The notes under the pieces are model-generated. The model worked only from the letters and a program-made list of their open reading frames with translations, was not told where the DNA came from and did not search any database. Position numbers and translations under genes: made by a program. Below are positions 24,785 to 33,298 of a stretch of DNA of 64,000 nucleotides, piece by piece (the first letter of the stretch is position 1; the number at the start of each line of letters is the position of its first letter). The stretch lies in contig NZ_JAQBIE010000001.1 in the NCBI RefSeq assembly GCF_028294535.1, forward strand, positions 186,001-250,000, written 5' to 3'. The DNA comes from Paracoccus onchidii (lineage in GTDB: Bacteria > Pseudomonadota > Alphaproteobacteria > Rhodobacterales > Rhodobacteraceae).

Positions 24785-25699
24785 CTAGTGACCGGGCATC
24801 TCGTGTTGCCAGGGCGGGTTCGCCCCGGCGCGCGACACGGTGATCGCCGCTGCCTGCGCCCCCAGCGTCAGCGCTGCCTTGATTGCCGGTGCGGTGATTT
24901 GCGCCAGCCCGTCTTTGCCAAGCACTCCCTGCCGGCGCAGGCTTGCCAGAACGCCGGCATTGAACGTGTCGCCCGCACCGATCGTGTCAACGACGGTTGT
25001 GCGAATGGCAGGCGCGGTCACCGTTTCCCCCGACCAATAGGCATGCGCGCCTGCGGCCCCCCCGGTTTGCAGCACGATTTTCGGTCCCAGTGCCAATACC
25101 TTTCGCGCAGCCTCTTGTGCATCGAGGCCCGGATAAAGCCATGCCAGATCGTCACTGGACAGCTTGACGATGTCGCATTGGGGAATGATGCGGTTCAGGC
25201 GGTCGCGAAATGCCCCCTCGTCCTGAATGAAGAACGGGCGGATATTGGGGTCCAGAACAACCGGTAATCTGGAATGGTTCTGTGCGATCAGGCTTTCGAT
25301 GGCGCCGCCGCAGGGGTCGGGCACAAGGCTGATGCCGCCGGCAAAAATCGCGCTGATATTGTCGGGCAGGGCAGGAATGTCCTGAACCGACAGCATCCGA
25401 CCTGCCGAACCTTCGTCATAGAAAGAATAGACCGCCTCGCCATTGTCCAGCGTGACCAGTGCCAATGTCGTCAACCGGTCCGAGCGCGGGCAAAGATCCA
25501 GATTGACCCCGGCTTCATTCAGCGGCGCAAGCAACATCTCGCCAAAAGGATCGCGGCTGATGGGCCACAGATAGGCGACATCCTCGCCCAAGCGGCCCGC
25601 AGCAATCGTGGTATTGTAAACCGCTCCCCCGGCCAGTGGGCGAAATGTGCCATGTTCAGGCACCATATCGATCAGTGATTCACCCGCACACAGGATCAT
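24785..25699 (-). CDS. PfkB-family sugar kinase, probable fructokinase
   Basis: A 304-residue ribokinase-fold kinase. Motifs: CAGESLIDMVP at the N-terminus, GGAVYNTTIAAGRLG (substrate motif 1), VVLDPNIRPFF and the C-terminal ATP/catalytic signature VVDTIGAGDTFNAGVLASL with the catalytic Asp. FYDEGSAGRML resembles bacterial fructokinases, so phosphorylation of fructose to fructose-6-phosphate is the best guess; another sugar is possible. The ATG follows AAGGGGGGA. No sugar transporter or regulator is adjacent, so context does not settle the substrate. Confidence 0.82.
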   Translation of the reverse strand: MILCAGESLIDMVPEHGTFRPLAGGAVYNTTIAAGRLGEDVAYLWPISRDPFGEMLLAPLNEAGVNLDLCPRSDRLTTLALVTLDNGEAVYSFYDEGSAGRMLSVQDIPALPDNISAIFAGGISLVPDPCGGAIESLIAQNHSRLPVVLDPNIRPFFIQDEGAFRDRLNRIIPQCDIVKLSSDDLAWLYPGLDAQEAARKVLALGPKIVLQTGGAAGAHAYWSGETVTAPAIRTTVVDTIGAGDTFNAGVLASLRRQGVLGKDGLAQITAPAIKAALTLGAQAAAITVSRAGANPPWQHEMPGH

Positions 25700-25774
25700 A
25701 TCGTCCCCCCTTGAGTTGCTTTCTGACGGCGTGGCCGGAATGCTTGGCCACCGAATCCGCGGAATTGCGCTGCT

Positions 25775-27004
25775 TTACTGCACATAGCCGCCCGCTTCGG
25801 CAAAATAAAGAAAAACTGCTAGCGCTATCAGTCCGGCGAGCACCGCTGCTGCGATCTTCCAGATCGACCAGGGGCGTTCGCCATGGACGCGGCCAGTCTG
25901 GGCATTGACAAGGAACCGATAGCTCTTGCCGTTGTATTTATAGGCCGCACTCCAGATTGGCAGAAGAACATGTTTGAAGGTTTCGGCGCTGTGATCAGTA
26001 TGGATATGCCGGATCCTCTGTTCATCGCCGCCAATGTCGCGGCGCACATCGTTTGCGATAACCGATGCCATTTCCTGGCGCGCGGTCGCATGACCATCGG
26101 ACAGGGCCACGGTATAGCCCTCGGCCTCGAATCCGGCCAGATAGTCAGGGCGATAGGGGCGCAAATGCGAAAGGTCCCAGGGCGTCAGCCCATCGGTGAA
26201 CCGGCGCGGCAGCGAGGTGGCAGCCAGAACCAGCACGTCGTTGAAATCGCGTCGGACGCGACCGTGCACCGCCCGCCAGCGAATGCGCCGGACCTGTTTC
26301 GCGACCCGCTGACGCCGTCCGTTGACCTCTTGCGTGACATGGACCGTTTCATAATAGGCATCACCGCGTTCGCCCCGGTATTCCGATCGTGTGCTGGCGT
26401 CAAATGTCCAATAAGGTGAATAGACACCCCGCATCCGTCGCCCCCGCCGCGCATAGGCCAGCAGACCCGAAGGCGCGAACCACAGCCGCCCCAACCAGTC
26501 TTCCATCGCCTTGCGCGCCTGATCCTCGTTGAGGATGAAGGGCAGCACCCCCTGAGGTTTGATTTGCCGCGATGCGCCCGTATCAGTCACCACCGCCGTG
26601 GCGCAGAAAGGGCAGGCGCTGGCATGAACCTCTGCCGTGATGTCGATCTTCGCTCCGCAATTGGGGCAGGACAATGTTCGCACTTCATGCGCAAGTTCGG
26701 TCGCGGCATCGATCCTCAGGCCGCGCTCCAGGGGGATTTCGACCAGTTCGGGCGCCTTGTGCCCGGCGTCCCATTGCAGAGCGCGATCGGCATTGACCTT
26801 GGGCGCGTCCGAGATCCGATCGGTGTTCCCACCGACTTTTCCTCCGTCATCGCGCTGCCGGGCCGGCGCGCGGCCTGGCCCGGTGCCAATCCGTTGCTCG
26901 TGCCCGCAATAGTCGCAGATCAGTTGTTGTTGTCCGGGCTGGAAACGCAGACTGGCCCCGCAATTGTCGCAGGGATAGCGAAATTCGCTGACCTGAGGAG
27001 GCAT
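25775..27004 (-). CDS. Zinc-ribbon membrane protein, YdjG-like partner of the SPFH protein
   Basis: A 409-residue protein with two TFIIB-like zinc ribbons at the N-terminus (CDNCGASL...CDYCGHEQ; CPNCGAKI...CPFCATAV), a linker, a domain with YSPYWTFDASTRSEYRGERG and LRPYRPDYLAGFEAEGY, and one C-terminal membrane helix (IAAAVLAGLIALAVFLYF). Relatives are often labelled replication-factor-Y-like by error. The layout resembles Bacillus YdjG, which works with the SPFH protein YdjI at the membrane. It begins 7 nt after the SPFH gene ends, so the two are one operon. It has no helicase motifs, so the automatic name should not be used. Confidence 0.7.
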   Translation of the reverse strand: MPPQVSEFRYPCDNCGASLRFQPGQQQLICDYCGHEQRIGTGPGRAPARQRDDGGKVGGNTDRISDAPKVNADRALQWDAGHKAPELVEIPLERGLRIDAATELAHEVRTLSCPNCGAKIDITAEVHASACPFCATAVVTDTGASRQIKPQGVLPFILNEDQARKAMEDWLGRLWFAPSGLLAYARRGRRMRGVYSPYWTFDASTRSEYRGERGDAYYETVHVTQEVNGRRQRVAKQVRRIRWRAVHGRVRRDFNDVLVLAATSLPRRFTDGLTPWDLSHLRPYRPDYLAGFEAEGYTVALSDGHATARQEMASVIANDVRRDIGGDEQRIRHIHTDHSAETFKHVLLPIWSAAYKYNGKSYRFLVNAQTGRVHGERPWSIWKIAAAVLAGLIALAVFLYFAEAGGYVQ

Positions 27005-27011
27005 CTGTTGA

Positions 27012-28142
27012 TCAGCCCGGCAATGGTGGCGGCATCATGGTGAACAATTGCGCCAGCTCGGGGACGTCATCGGCGGCCAGCCAGCCAACCTGACCTGGTG
27101 CCCAAACAAGCGTTTCGCGGGTAAAGCTGCCCTGCGCTGCCAACCGACCCAGATGGCCGCGCCCGAACGGGCCTTCGGCCTTTCCGTCCTGCGCAACATG
27201 CCACACAGTCTCGACCTGCTTGCCGGGCAGGGGCGGCGGGGCCATGCCATGTTGTGCCGCGGCTGGCTGGGGTTGGGGTTGGGGGGTGCCCCAAGGTCCG
27301 GGCCTAGCCATTCCCATGCCCATGGCCGCACCCATCGCGGCCCCCATGCCCGCCCCGGCGCCGCCGGGATTCTGGCTGGCATTCAGCATCGCCTCGCTGG
27401 CCGCATATTGGCCAAAGCGGTCAAGGTCCCCGATGATTCCCATGGAGGTGCGCTTGTCCAGCATTTGCTCGACCGCATCGGGCAGGCTGATGTTTTCGAT
27501 ATAGAATTCGGGGATCGAGATCCCATAGGCCGCAATGACCGGCTCGATCGCCTTGGCCACCATCTTGCCAAGCTGATCCGTGTTCGCAGCCATGTCCAAA
27601 ACCGGGATGCCTGATCCTGCGATCATGCGCGAAAATTCTTGCACGATCACGTTGCGGATCTGAAAGCTGATCTCGTCGCTGGTAAATTCGCCGTCGGTTC
27701 CCACGATTTCGGCCATGAAACGCGCCGGATCGCTGACGCGCATCGAATAGGTTCCAAAGGCGCGCAGGCGCACCGGGCCGAATTCAGGATCGCGTGCGAT
27801 GACGGGGTTTTTCGTGCCCCATTTCTGATTGTTGAACCGCGTCGTGTTGACGTAATAGATCTCGGATTTGAACGGGCTGCGGAAACCGTGGTCCCAATGC
27901 TGCAGTCGCGTCAGGATCGGCAGGTTGTTCGTTTCGAGAAGATAGAGACCGGGTCCGAAAACATCGGCCAGCTGCCCCTCGTGAACGAACACGGCGGCCT
28001 GACCCTCGCGCACGGTCAGCTTGGCACCATATTTGATGGCATGTCCGACGGTATCATAGCGCCAGACCATCGTATCGCGGGTGTCATCCGTCCATTCGAT
28101 GACTTCGATGAACTCGCCACCGAAAATGTCGAAGATGCTCAT
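27012..28142 (-). CDS. SPFH/Band-7 protein with C-terminal GYF-2 domain (YdjI-like)
   Basis: The 376-residue protein belongs to the YdjI (virion core protein-like) SPFH group. The N-terminal SPFH region (FIEVIEWTDDTRDTMVWRY; VREGQAAVFVHEGQLADVFGPG) runs to about residue 260. A Gly/Met/Ala-rich, then Pro/Gln-rich linker follows. The C-terminal GYF-2 domain (VWHVAQDGKAEGPFGRGHL, LVWAPGQVGWLAADDVPEL) closes the chain, which ends PPPLPG. GYF-2 domains bind proline-rich peptides, and the linker itself contains such motifs, so self-association is conceivable. YdjI-type SPFH proteins are recruited to membranes by YdjG/YdjH. AAAGG precedes the ATG. No PspA gene is nearby. Confidence 0.8.
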   Translation of the reverse strand: MSIFDIFGGEFIEVIEWTDDTRDTMVWRYDTVGHAIKYGAKLTVREGQAAVFVHEGQLADVFGPGLYLLETNNLPILTRLQHWDHGFRSPFKSEIYYVNTTRFNNQKWGTKNPVIARDPEFGPVRLRAFGTYSMRVSDPARFMAEIVGTDGEFTSDEISFQIRNVIVQEFSRMIAGSGIPVLDMAANTDQLGKMVAKAIEPVIAAYGISIPEFYIENISLPDAVEQMLDKRTSMGIIGDLDRFGQYAASEAMLNASQNPGGAGAGMGAAMGAAMGMGMARPGPWGTPQPQPQPAAAQHGMAPPPLPGKQVETVWHVAQDGKAEGPFGRGHLGRLAAQGSFTRETLVWAPGQVGWLAADDVPELAQLFTMMPPPLPG

Positions 28143-28226
28143 CGGGATGCCTTTCGTGTGACCTGTTCTGCCTGCGGACCATTCACCGGATTGCCGACGG
28201 GCTTGTCAATCATCTGCCCAAGGTTC

Positions 28227-29066
28227 TCAGCCTTGATAGGCGGTTTGGCAAAGGTCAAGCCATCGCGCGATCACGTCCCGAGAGGCGGGTTCATCCAGCC
28301 AGGGCACATGGGCGCGGTCGGGAACTTCGGCATAGACAAGATCGTTTCGGCGGCGCTGCATTTCTGCGGCCACTTCTGCGGATAGCAGGTCGGAATTCGC
28401 GCCGCGGATCAACGCCACCGAAAGGTCCGCGGTCGCATCCCAAAGTGGCCATAGATCGGGCATTTCGCCCTTGAATGCGTCGAGAAAGGCCTGCCGCAGA
28501 TCGGGATCGTAGCGCAGTTTCAACCCTTCTGGCGTTTCCAGATAGTGTTTTTCGACATCTGCGCGCCAGCGCCCTTCGGGCACATTGGCAAAGCCGGGCA
28601 TCACGACGGGCAGGCGTTCGGCCAATGCGTCATAGCCGAAAAGCGCGGGGCTGCGTCCGACATAATCGAAAATGCGCTGCAAACCGCTTTGTTCGATCAC
28701 CGGGCCCACATCGTTCAGGCACAGCCCGAGCATGCGGTCATGGGCAGTGGCGGCCAGCAACAATCCGATCAGCCCACCGCGTGAGGTGCCAAGGATCGCG
28801 GCGCGTTTCACCCCCAGGTGATCCAGCAGTTCGACAGCATCCTTGCCTTCCTGCGGTACGGTATAGGTTGCCGCGCCCGTGTGGTCCGATTGCCCGCGCC
28901 CCCGGTAATCCATGCGGATCATGCGCACGCCGCCGAGTTGGGGCGCAACATAGTCGAAATCGGACATGTTGCGGGTCAGGCCCGCCAGGCACAGGACAGG
29001 CATGCCCGTGCCTTGATCCGAATATGCCAGCCTTGCGCCATCACTGGCCGTGAAGAACCCGGTCAC
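28227..29066 (-). CDS. Alpha/beta hydrolase
   Basis: A 279-residue hydrolase with nucleophile elbow GTSRGG (Ser 95), oxyanion region CLAGLTRNMSDFDYV, the RMDYRGRGQSD strand-loop, a probable acid Asp in LIRGANSDLL and catalytic His in VPDRAHVPWLDEP. The substrate is unknown; the form is that of small esterases or ester/lactone hydrolases. The GTG start overlaps the stop of the upstream dehalogenase-like gene (GTGA), and that gene overlaps fabI, so three genes are translationally chained. A link to fatty-acid metabolism is inferred from this context only. Confidence 0.8.
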   Translation of the reverse strand: MTGFFTASDGARLAYSDQGTGMPVLCLAGLTRNMSDFDYVAPQLGGVRMIRMDYRGRGQSDHTGAATYTVPQEGKDAVELLDHLGVKRAAILGTSRGGLIGLLLAATAHDRMLGLCLNDVGPVIEQSGLQRIFDYVGRSPALFGYDALAERLPVVMPGFANVPEGRWRADVEKHYLETPEGLKLRYDPDLRQAFLDAFKGEMPDLWPLWDATADLSVALIRGANSDLLSAEVAAEMQRRRNDLVYAEVPDRAHVPWLDEPASRDVIARWLDLCQTAYQG

Positions 29067-29716
29067 GTCAGCAGCCCCTGCAGGTCGGAAAGAATATGGC
29101 GCGGAGCCCGGGGCAGGCGATCCACGGGCAAGCCGGCGCGGTTGACCCAGTGCGTCTCAAAGCCAAACCGCGTGGCGCCATAGATGTCCCAGCCATTGGA
29201 AGAGACAAACCTGACCTCTGATGGCGCGCAGTCGAAATGATCGGTCACGATGCGATAGCTTTCGCTTGCGGGTTTGAAGCGGCCGGTTGTCTCGACCGAA
29301 AGCAAGGCATCAAGACAGTTTCCCAGATCGGCGCTTTGCGTTGCATCGATCAGCATTTGCGGCGAGCCGTTCGAAAAGATCGCTGTCCGCGCCCCTTTTG
29401 CGCGCAGATCATCCAGCACGCCGGGCACCTCGGGGTAGGCAGGAAGGTGGCGATACAGATCCAGCAGCCGGGCGGCCTGATCTGCGGTTGCGCCATGGCG
29501 TTCCACCGACCAATCCAGAGCTTCTGCCGTGACCTGCCAGAAATCGACATGATCGCCGGTGATGGCGCGCAACCAGCTGTATTCAAGCTGTTTGCGCCGC
29601 CAATCAGCTGACAACCCGGCCCAGATGTCCTGCAGGGACGGGTCCGATTGCGCGGCGATACGCGCGGCACCGTCTACATCGAACAGGGTGCCATATGCAT
29701 CGAAGACATAGATCAT
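29063..29716 (-). CDS. HAD-superfamily hydrolase, haloacid dehalogenase type II
   Basis: A 217-residue HAD protein: motif I MIYVFDAYGTLFDV (nucleophile Asp 6), motif II IFSNGSP, the motif III Lys in GRFKPASESY, and the motif IV region VRFVSSNGWDIYGATRFGF. The asparagine-rich SSNGWD pattern and the fixed Tyr in DAYGT are typical of L-2-haloacid dehalogenases; the physiological substrate may still be a phosphate ester or unknown. The start at 29716 overlaps the fabI stop by 4 nt. Reading further upstream would run through fabI and is not supported. Confidence 0.82.
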   Translation of the reverse strand: MIYVFDAYGTLFDVDGAARIAAQSDPSLQDIWAGLSADWRRKQLEYSWLRAITGDHVDFWQVTAEALDWSVERHGATADQAARLLDLYRHLPAYPEVPGVLDDLRAKGARTAIFSNGSPQMLIDATQSADLGNCLDALLSVETTGRFKPASESYRIVTDHFDCAPSEVRFVSSNGWDIYGATRFGFETHWVNRAGLPVDRLPRAPRHILSDLQGLLT

Positions 29717-30501
29717 AGGTTTTCGCTTTGGGGCATGCCCAGCACGTGATACCCACCATCCACGGTCACGATTTCCCCGGTGGTGCAGGCCGCCCAATCT
29801 GACAGCATCCAGACCGCCGTGCCTCCGATGGCCTCGAGCGTGGCATTGGCACGCATCGGCGCATTCGCCTCGGTATGCCGGAAGGTCTTGCGCGCGCCAC
29901 CGATCGCGGCGCCCGCCAGCGTTTTCATCGGACCGGGGCTGATGGCGTTGACGCGGATACCGTCCGGACCCAGATCATTGGACAGATACCTGACCGATGC
30001 TTCCAGTGCCGCCTTGGCAACGCCCATGACGTTGTAGAACGGTGTCACGCGGTTCGAGCCGCCATAGGTCAGCGTGATGATCGATCCGCCATCCGACATC
30101 AGCGGATGGGCGCGACGCGCAACCTCGATCAGCGAATAGCAGCTGATTTCGAGGCTGTGCTTGAAATTGGCCCGGCTGGTATTCATGAACCGGCCGGTCA
30201 ATTCGTCCTTGTTGGAAAAGGCGATCGCATGGATCAGAAAGTCCAGCTTGCCCCAGCGCTCGGCGATCTGTTCGAAAGCGGCGTCCAACGAGCTGTCGTC
30301 GGTCACATCGACATCCAGCAGGAAATCCGACCCGGCCGCCGCCGCAAGGGGTGCGACGCGTTTTCCAAACGCCTCGCCCTGATGGCTGAATGCCAGTTCG
30401 GCACCTTCGGCCGCGGCGGCCTTGGCAATTCCCCACGCGATGGACCGCTCATTGGCGACCCCCATCACAAGCCCGCGCTTGCCTTTCAGAAGATCGCCCA
30501 T
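29713..30501 (-). CDS. fabI: Enoyl-[acyl-carrier-protein] reductase FabI
   Basis: The 262-residue short-chain reductase catalyses the last step of fatty-acid elongation, reducing enoyl-ACP with NAD(P)H. The N-terminus GLVMGVANERSIAWGIAKA is the FabI cofactor motif; catalytic Tyr 156 and Lys 163 show the Y-x6-K spacing, and NAISPGPMKTLAGAAI is the FabI C-terminal signature. It lies 27 bp downstream of fabB in the fabA-fabB-fabI cluster and overlaps the next gene by 4 nt. Confidence 0.96.
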   Translation of the reverse strand: MGDLLKGKRGLVMGVANERSIAWGIAKAAAAEGAELAFSHQGEAFGKRVAPLAAAAGSDFLLDVDVTDDSSLDAAFEQIAERWGKLDFLIHAIAFSNKDELTGRFMNTSRANFKHSLEISCYSLIEVARRAHPLMSDGGSIITLTYGGSNRVTPFYNVMGVAKAALEASVRYLSNDLGPDGIRVNAISPGPMKTLAGAAIGGARKTFRHTEANAPMRANATLEAIGGTAVWMLSDWAACTTGEIVTVDGGYHVLGMPQSENL

Positions 30502-30528
30502 GATCCGTCCTTCTCGTCGTTTCTTGTT

Positions 30529-31758
30529 TTATTCCAGGTATTTGGACATCAGGAGAGAGGCATTGGTGCCGCCGAAGCCGAAGCTGTTTGACAGAACCGA
30601 ATCCAGCCCCGCGTTGTCCACCCGGGTGGTTGCAATTTCGCCCGCATTGATCTCGGGGTCCAGTGTCTCGACATTTGCAGATGCTGCAATGAAGTCATTT
30701 TGCAACATCAACAGCGAATAGATCGCCTCATGCACACCGGTCGCGCCAAGGCTATGGCCTGTCAGCGATTTGGTCGAGCTGACCGGCGGTGTCGCACCTT
30801 CGCCAAAGATACGGCGGATCGCCTTGATCTCGCCGATATCGCCGACCGGGGTCGAGGTGCCATGCGCGTTGATATAGCTGACCTTGCGGCCGTCGGGCAG
30901 GGTGTCGACGGCCAGGCGCATCGAACGCTCGCCGCCCTCGCCCGAAGGGGCAACCATGTCATAGCCGTCGCTGGTCGCGCCATAGCCGGTGACTTCGGCA
31001 TAGATCTTGGCGCCGCGCGCCTTGGCATGTTCCAGTTCTTCCAGAACGACCACACCACCGCCGCCTGCGATCACGAAACCGTCGCGGGTTGCGTCATAGG
31101 GGCGCGAAGCTGTTTCGGGCGTATCGTTGTATTTCGATGACATCGCGCCCATCGCGTCGAACAGGCAGGACAGGGTCCAGTCCAGTTCCTCGCCGCCGCC
31201 GGCAAACACGATGTCCTGCTTGCCCATCTGGATCTGTTCCACGCCATTGCCGATGCAATGCGCGCTGGTCGAACAGGCCGAGGTGATTGAGTAGTTGACG
31301 CCCTTGATCTTGAACGGGGTCGCAAGGCAGGCTGAGTTCGTCGATGACATGCAGCGGGTGACCATGAACGGGCCCATCCGCTTTGGGGCACCCTTTTCGA
31401 TCACGATCTGATGCGCATCGAAAAAGTTAGAGGTCGACGGCCCGCCCGAACCCATGATCAGGCCGCTGCGGGGGTTCGAGACATCACTGTCTTCCAGTCC
31501 GCTATCCTTGATCGCCTGTTCCATGGCGATGAAGTTATAGGCCGCGCCGGGGCCCATGAAGCGCAAATTGCGCTTGTCGATATGGTCTTCCAGAACGATC
31601 TGGGGCATGCCGTGCACGCGGCTGCGAAAGCCGTGTTCGGCATATTCGGGCGCGGCGACAATGCCCGAACGCCCGTTGCGCAAGCTTTCAGTGACCTCAG
31701 CGGCGTTATTGCCGATGGGGGAAACGATACCTAGCCCGGTAATGACGACGCGTCGCAT
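30529..31758 (-). CDS. fabB: Beta-ketoacyl-ACP synthase I (FabB)
   Basis: The 409-residue condensing enzyme has the Cys-His-His triad: Cys 162 in [12 protein letters not shown], His 299 in [11 protein letters not shown] and His 335 in [12 protein letters not shown]. Together with FabA it makes unsaturated fatty acids anaerobically, extending cis-3-decenoyl-ACP. The ATG at 31758 follows AAGAGGAGG; longer in-frame sequence upstream overlaps fabA in another frame and is a shadow. It is 20 bp downstream of fabA. The pairing with fabA makes FabB more likely than FabF. Confidence 0.96.
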   Translation of the reverse strand: MRRVVITGLGIVSPIGNNAAEVTESLRNGRSGIVAAPEYAEHGFRSRVHGMPQIVLEDHIDKRNLRFMGPGAAYNFIAMEQAIKDSGLEDSDVSNPRSGLIMGSGGPSTSNFFDAHQIVIEKGAPKRMGPFMVTRCMSSTNSACLATPFKIKGVNYSITSACSTSAHCIGNGVEQIQMGKQDIVFAGGGEELDWTLSCLFDAMGAMSSKYNDTPETASRPYDATRDGFVIAGGGGVVVLEELEHAKARGAKIYAEVTGYGATSDGYDMVAPSGEGGERSMRLAVDTLPDGRKVSYINAHGTSTPVGDIGEIKAIRRIFGEGATPPVSSTKSLTGHSLGATGVHEAIYSLLMLQNDFIAASANVETLDPEINAGEIATTRVDNAGLDSVLSNSFGFGGTNASLLMSKYLE

Positions 31759-31778
31759 GGGGGCCTCCTCTTGAATGA

Positions 31779-32288
31779 TCAGCTGGTCGACAGGGCGACT
31801 TTCATGTCCTTGACCTGGTAGATGGTTTCGCCATCCGCTTCGACGCGTCCATCGGCAACCCCCATCGTCAGGCGGCGGGTCTGCACGGCCTTGGTGAAAT
31901 CGACGTAATAACGCAACATCTTGCGGTCGGGGCGGACCATGCCGGTCAGCTTGACCTCGCCCACGCCAAGCGCATAGCCGCGGCCTTCCCAGCCGCGCCA
32001 GCCAAGATTGAAACCGGTCAGCTGCCACAGGCCGTCAAGGCCCAGACAGCCGGGCATGATCGGGTTGCCCGGGAAATGGCAGCCAAAGAACCACAGGTCG
32101 GGATTGATGTCGAATTCCGCGACGACATGACCCTTGCCATGTTCACCACGATCCTCGGAAATATCGGTGATCCGGTCCATCATCAGCATGGGCGGTTCGG
32201 GCAGCTGGGCATTGCCCTGTCCAAACAACTCGCCCCGCGCACAGGCAAGCAGATCGTCGCGGTCAAAGCGGGTTTGGGACATTGCCAT
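31779..32288 (-). CDS. fabA: 3-hydroxydecanoyl-ACP dehydratase/isomerase FabA
   Basis: This 169-residue hot-dog-fold enzyme dehydrates 3-hydroxydecanoyl-ACP and isomerises trans-2 to cis-3 decenoyl-ACP, the branch point to unsaturated fatty acids. The active-site motif [20 protein letters not shown] contains catalytic His 71 and Asp 85. It is the first gene of the fabA-fabB-fabI run, with a likely promoter and two small palindromes in its leader. The start follows AAAGG at 9 nt; a second ATG two codons later is possible. Confidence 0.97.
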   Translation of the reverse strand: MAMSQTRFDRDDLLACARGELFGQGNAQLPEPPMLMMDRITDISEDRGEHGKGHVVAEFDINPDLWFFGCHFPGNPIMPGCLGLDGLWQLTGFNLGWRGWEGRGYALGVGEVKLTGMVRPDRKMLRYYVDFTKAVQTRRLTMGVADGRVEADGETIYQVKDMKVALSTS

Positions 32289-32310
32289 GCATCAAGCCTT
32301 TCATCTGGCG

Positions 32311-32343
32311 TCACCCCAAAATGGGGGTCATCGTGAAATTCAC
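32311..32343. promoter_or_regulatory. Inverted repeats in the fabA leader
   Basis: Two palindromes sit between the candidate fabA promoter and its ribosome-binding site: ACCCC-N6-GGGGT (32313-32328) and GTGAAATTCAC (32333-32343, a 5-1-5 palindrome). Their position fits operators for a fatty-acid regulator, but I cannot match them to a named site. Confidence 0.35.
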
Positions 32344-32356
32344 AAGTTTGACGTCT

Positions 32357-32386
32357 CGTGTATCACTCGCAGCGAAGCCGGTGCAA
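32357..32386 (-). promoter_or_regulatory. Candidate fabA promoter
   Basis: The minus strand has TTGCAC (32386-32381) and, 18 nt on, TACACG; GATACA at 17 nt is an alternative. The same TTGCAC hexamer is used by both tRNA promoters in this window. Confidence 0.45.
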
Positions 32387-32425
32387 GTCAAAGCGGTTTA
32401 CCATGATCGCGGTTGCCGCGCGGGG

Positions 32426-33298
32426 TCAGAACCACTGCCCGGGCTCCATCAGCCCCAGGTCCATCAGCTGCTGGGAGTTCCATTCAAAGCGGTAAGAGTT
32501 GCGCCAGGTGAAACCCGTGATGTCATCGCGCGACCCGGGATTGCTTGCCAGTGCCTTGGCCACGCGGAATGATGCGATCGCCGCGGTCAGGTTGTGATGC
32601 CAGGGACAGGAATAGGTATTGTATTCCTCGATGTTGAAGCGGTGGTCAGATGTGATGCGCAGATCCTTTCTGGCGCGGAAAAGCGCAATCCTGTCGATGC
32701 GCCGCCGGTCCCGGGGCAGATATTCCTCAAAGCGCCAGCGCAACCCGCCGTGGAAATCCAGTTGCCTTTCCTTGACATGTCCATGTGCGTCCTTGCGTCC
32801 CAGCGCGTAATACCCGCTGCGGTCGAACATCGCGTCATCGAGGCAGACCGCATTGGGATGCGCAGCCAGATCGGACGCGTAGAGATCGATTACATAGGTC
32901 AGCATCGCGGGCCGGCGTTCTTCGGTGTGAAATGCCAGCATTTCCCCGATGCGGCGGCTTTCCGAGAATGGAAAGAACAGGAATTCCGCGTTGAAGCCGT
33001 AATAGAGCCAGGTTCCATCGGGCACCGCTGCGATCACGGCATTTACCGCGTCGACATGGGCGGCGGGCCGGCGGGTGTTCCAGATCAGGTTCGTGATCCT
33101 GCCATCAGCCTGTTGCGGCAGGTCGATCGGTTCCGGCGACAATGCCAGAATATGGTGAAAGCCCGCGTCCAGATGATGGGTCAGCGTGTCTGCGACAACA
33201 GCGTCATCTTCGACGAAGATGATTGCCACGGGGCCGCGCTGAATCGCGGCGGGCTTGCGGCCAAGAAACGACTGCAGGGCAGGCACCGGTGGGTTCAT
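32426..33298 (-). CDS. Glycosyltransferase family 2-like protein
   Basis: A 290-residue protein conserved, as far as I recall, in Rhodobacteraceae. The N-terminus (VAIIFVEDDAVVADTLTHHL, then AGFHHILALSP) resembles the first strand-helix of family 2 glycosyltransferases of the Glyco_tranf_2_4 type. The middle has YYGFNAEFLFFPFSESRRI and AFHTEERRPAMLTYVIDLY, and the C-terminus ends in Trp/Phe-rich NSYRFEWNSQQLMDLGLMEP. I see no classical DxD pair in the usual place, so activity is uncertain. It overlaps the upstream coiled-coil gene by 4 nt (ATGA), so the two are coupled. Confidence 0.5.
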   Translation of the reverse strand: MNPPVPALQSFLGRKPAAIQRGPVAIIFVEDDAVVADTLTHHLDAGFHHILALSPEPIDLPQQADGRITNLIWNTRRPAAHVDAVNAVIAAVPDGTWLYYGFNAEFLFFPFSESRRIGEMLAFHTEERRPAMLTYVIDLYASDLAAHPNAVCLDDAMFDRSGYYALGRKDAHGHVKERQLDFHGGLRWRFEEYLPRDRRRIDRIALFRARKDLRITSDHRFNIEEYNTYSCPWHHNLTAAIASFRVAKALASNPGSRDDITGFTWRNSYRFEWNSQQLMDLGLMEPGQWF

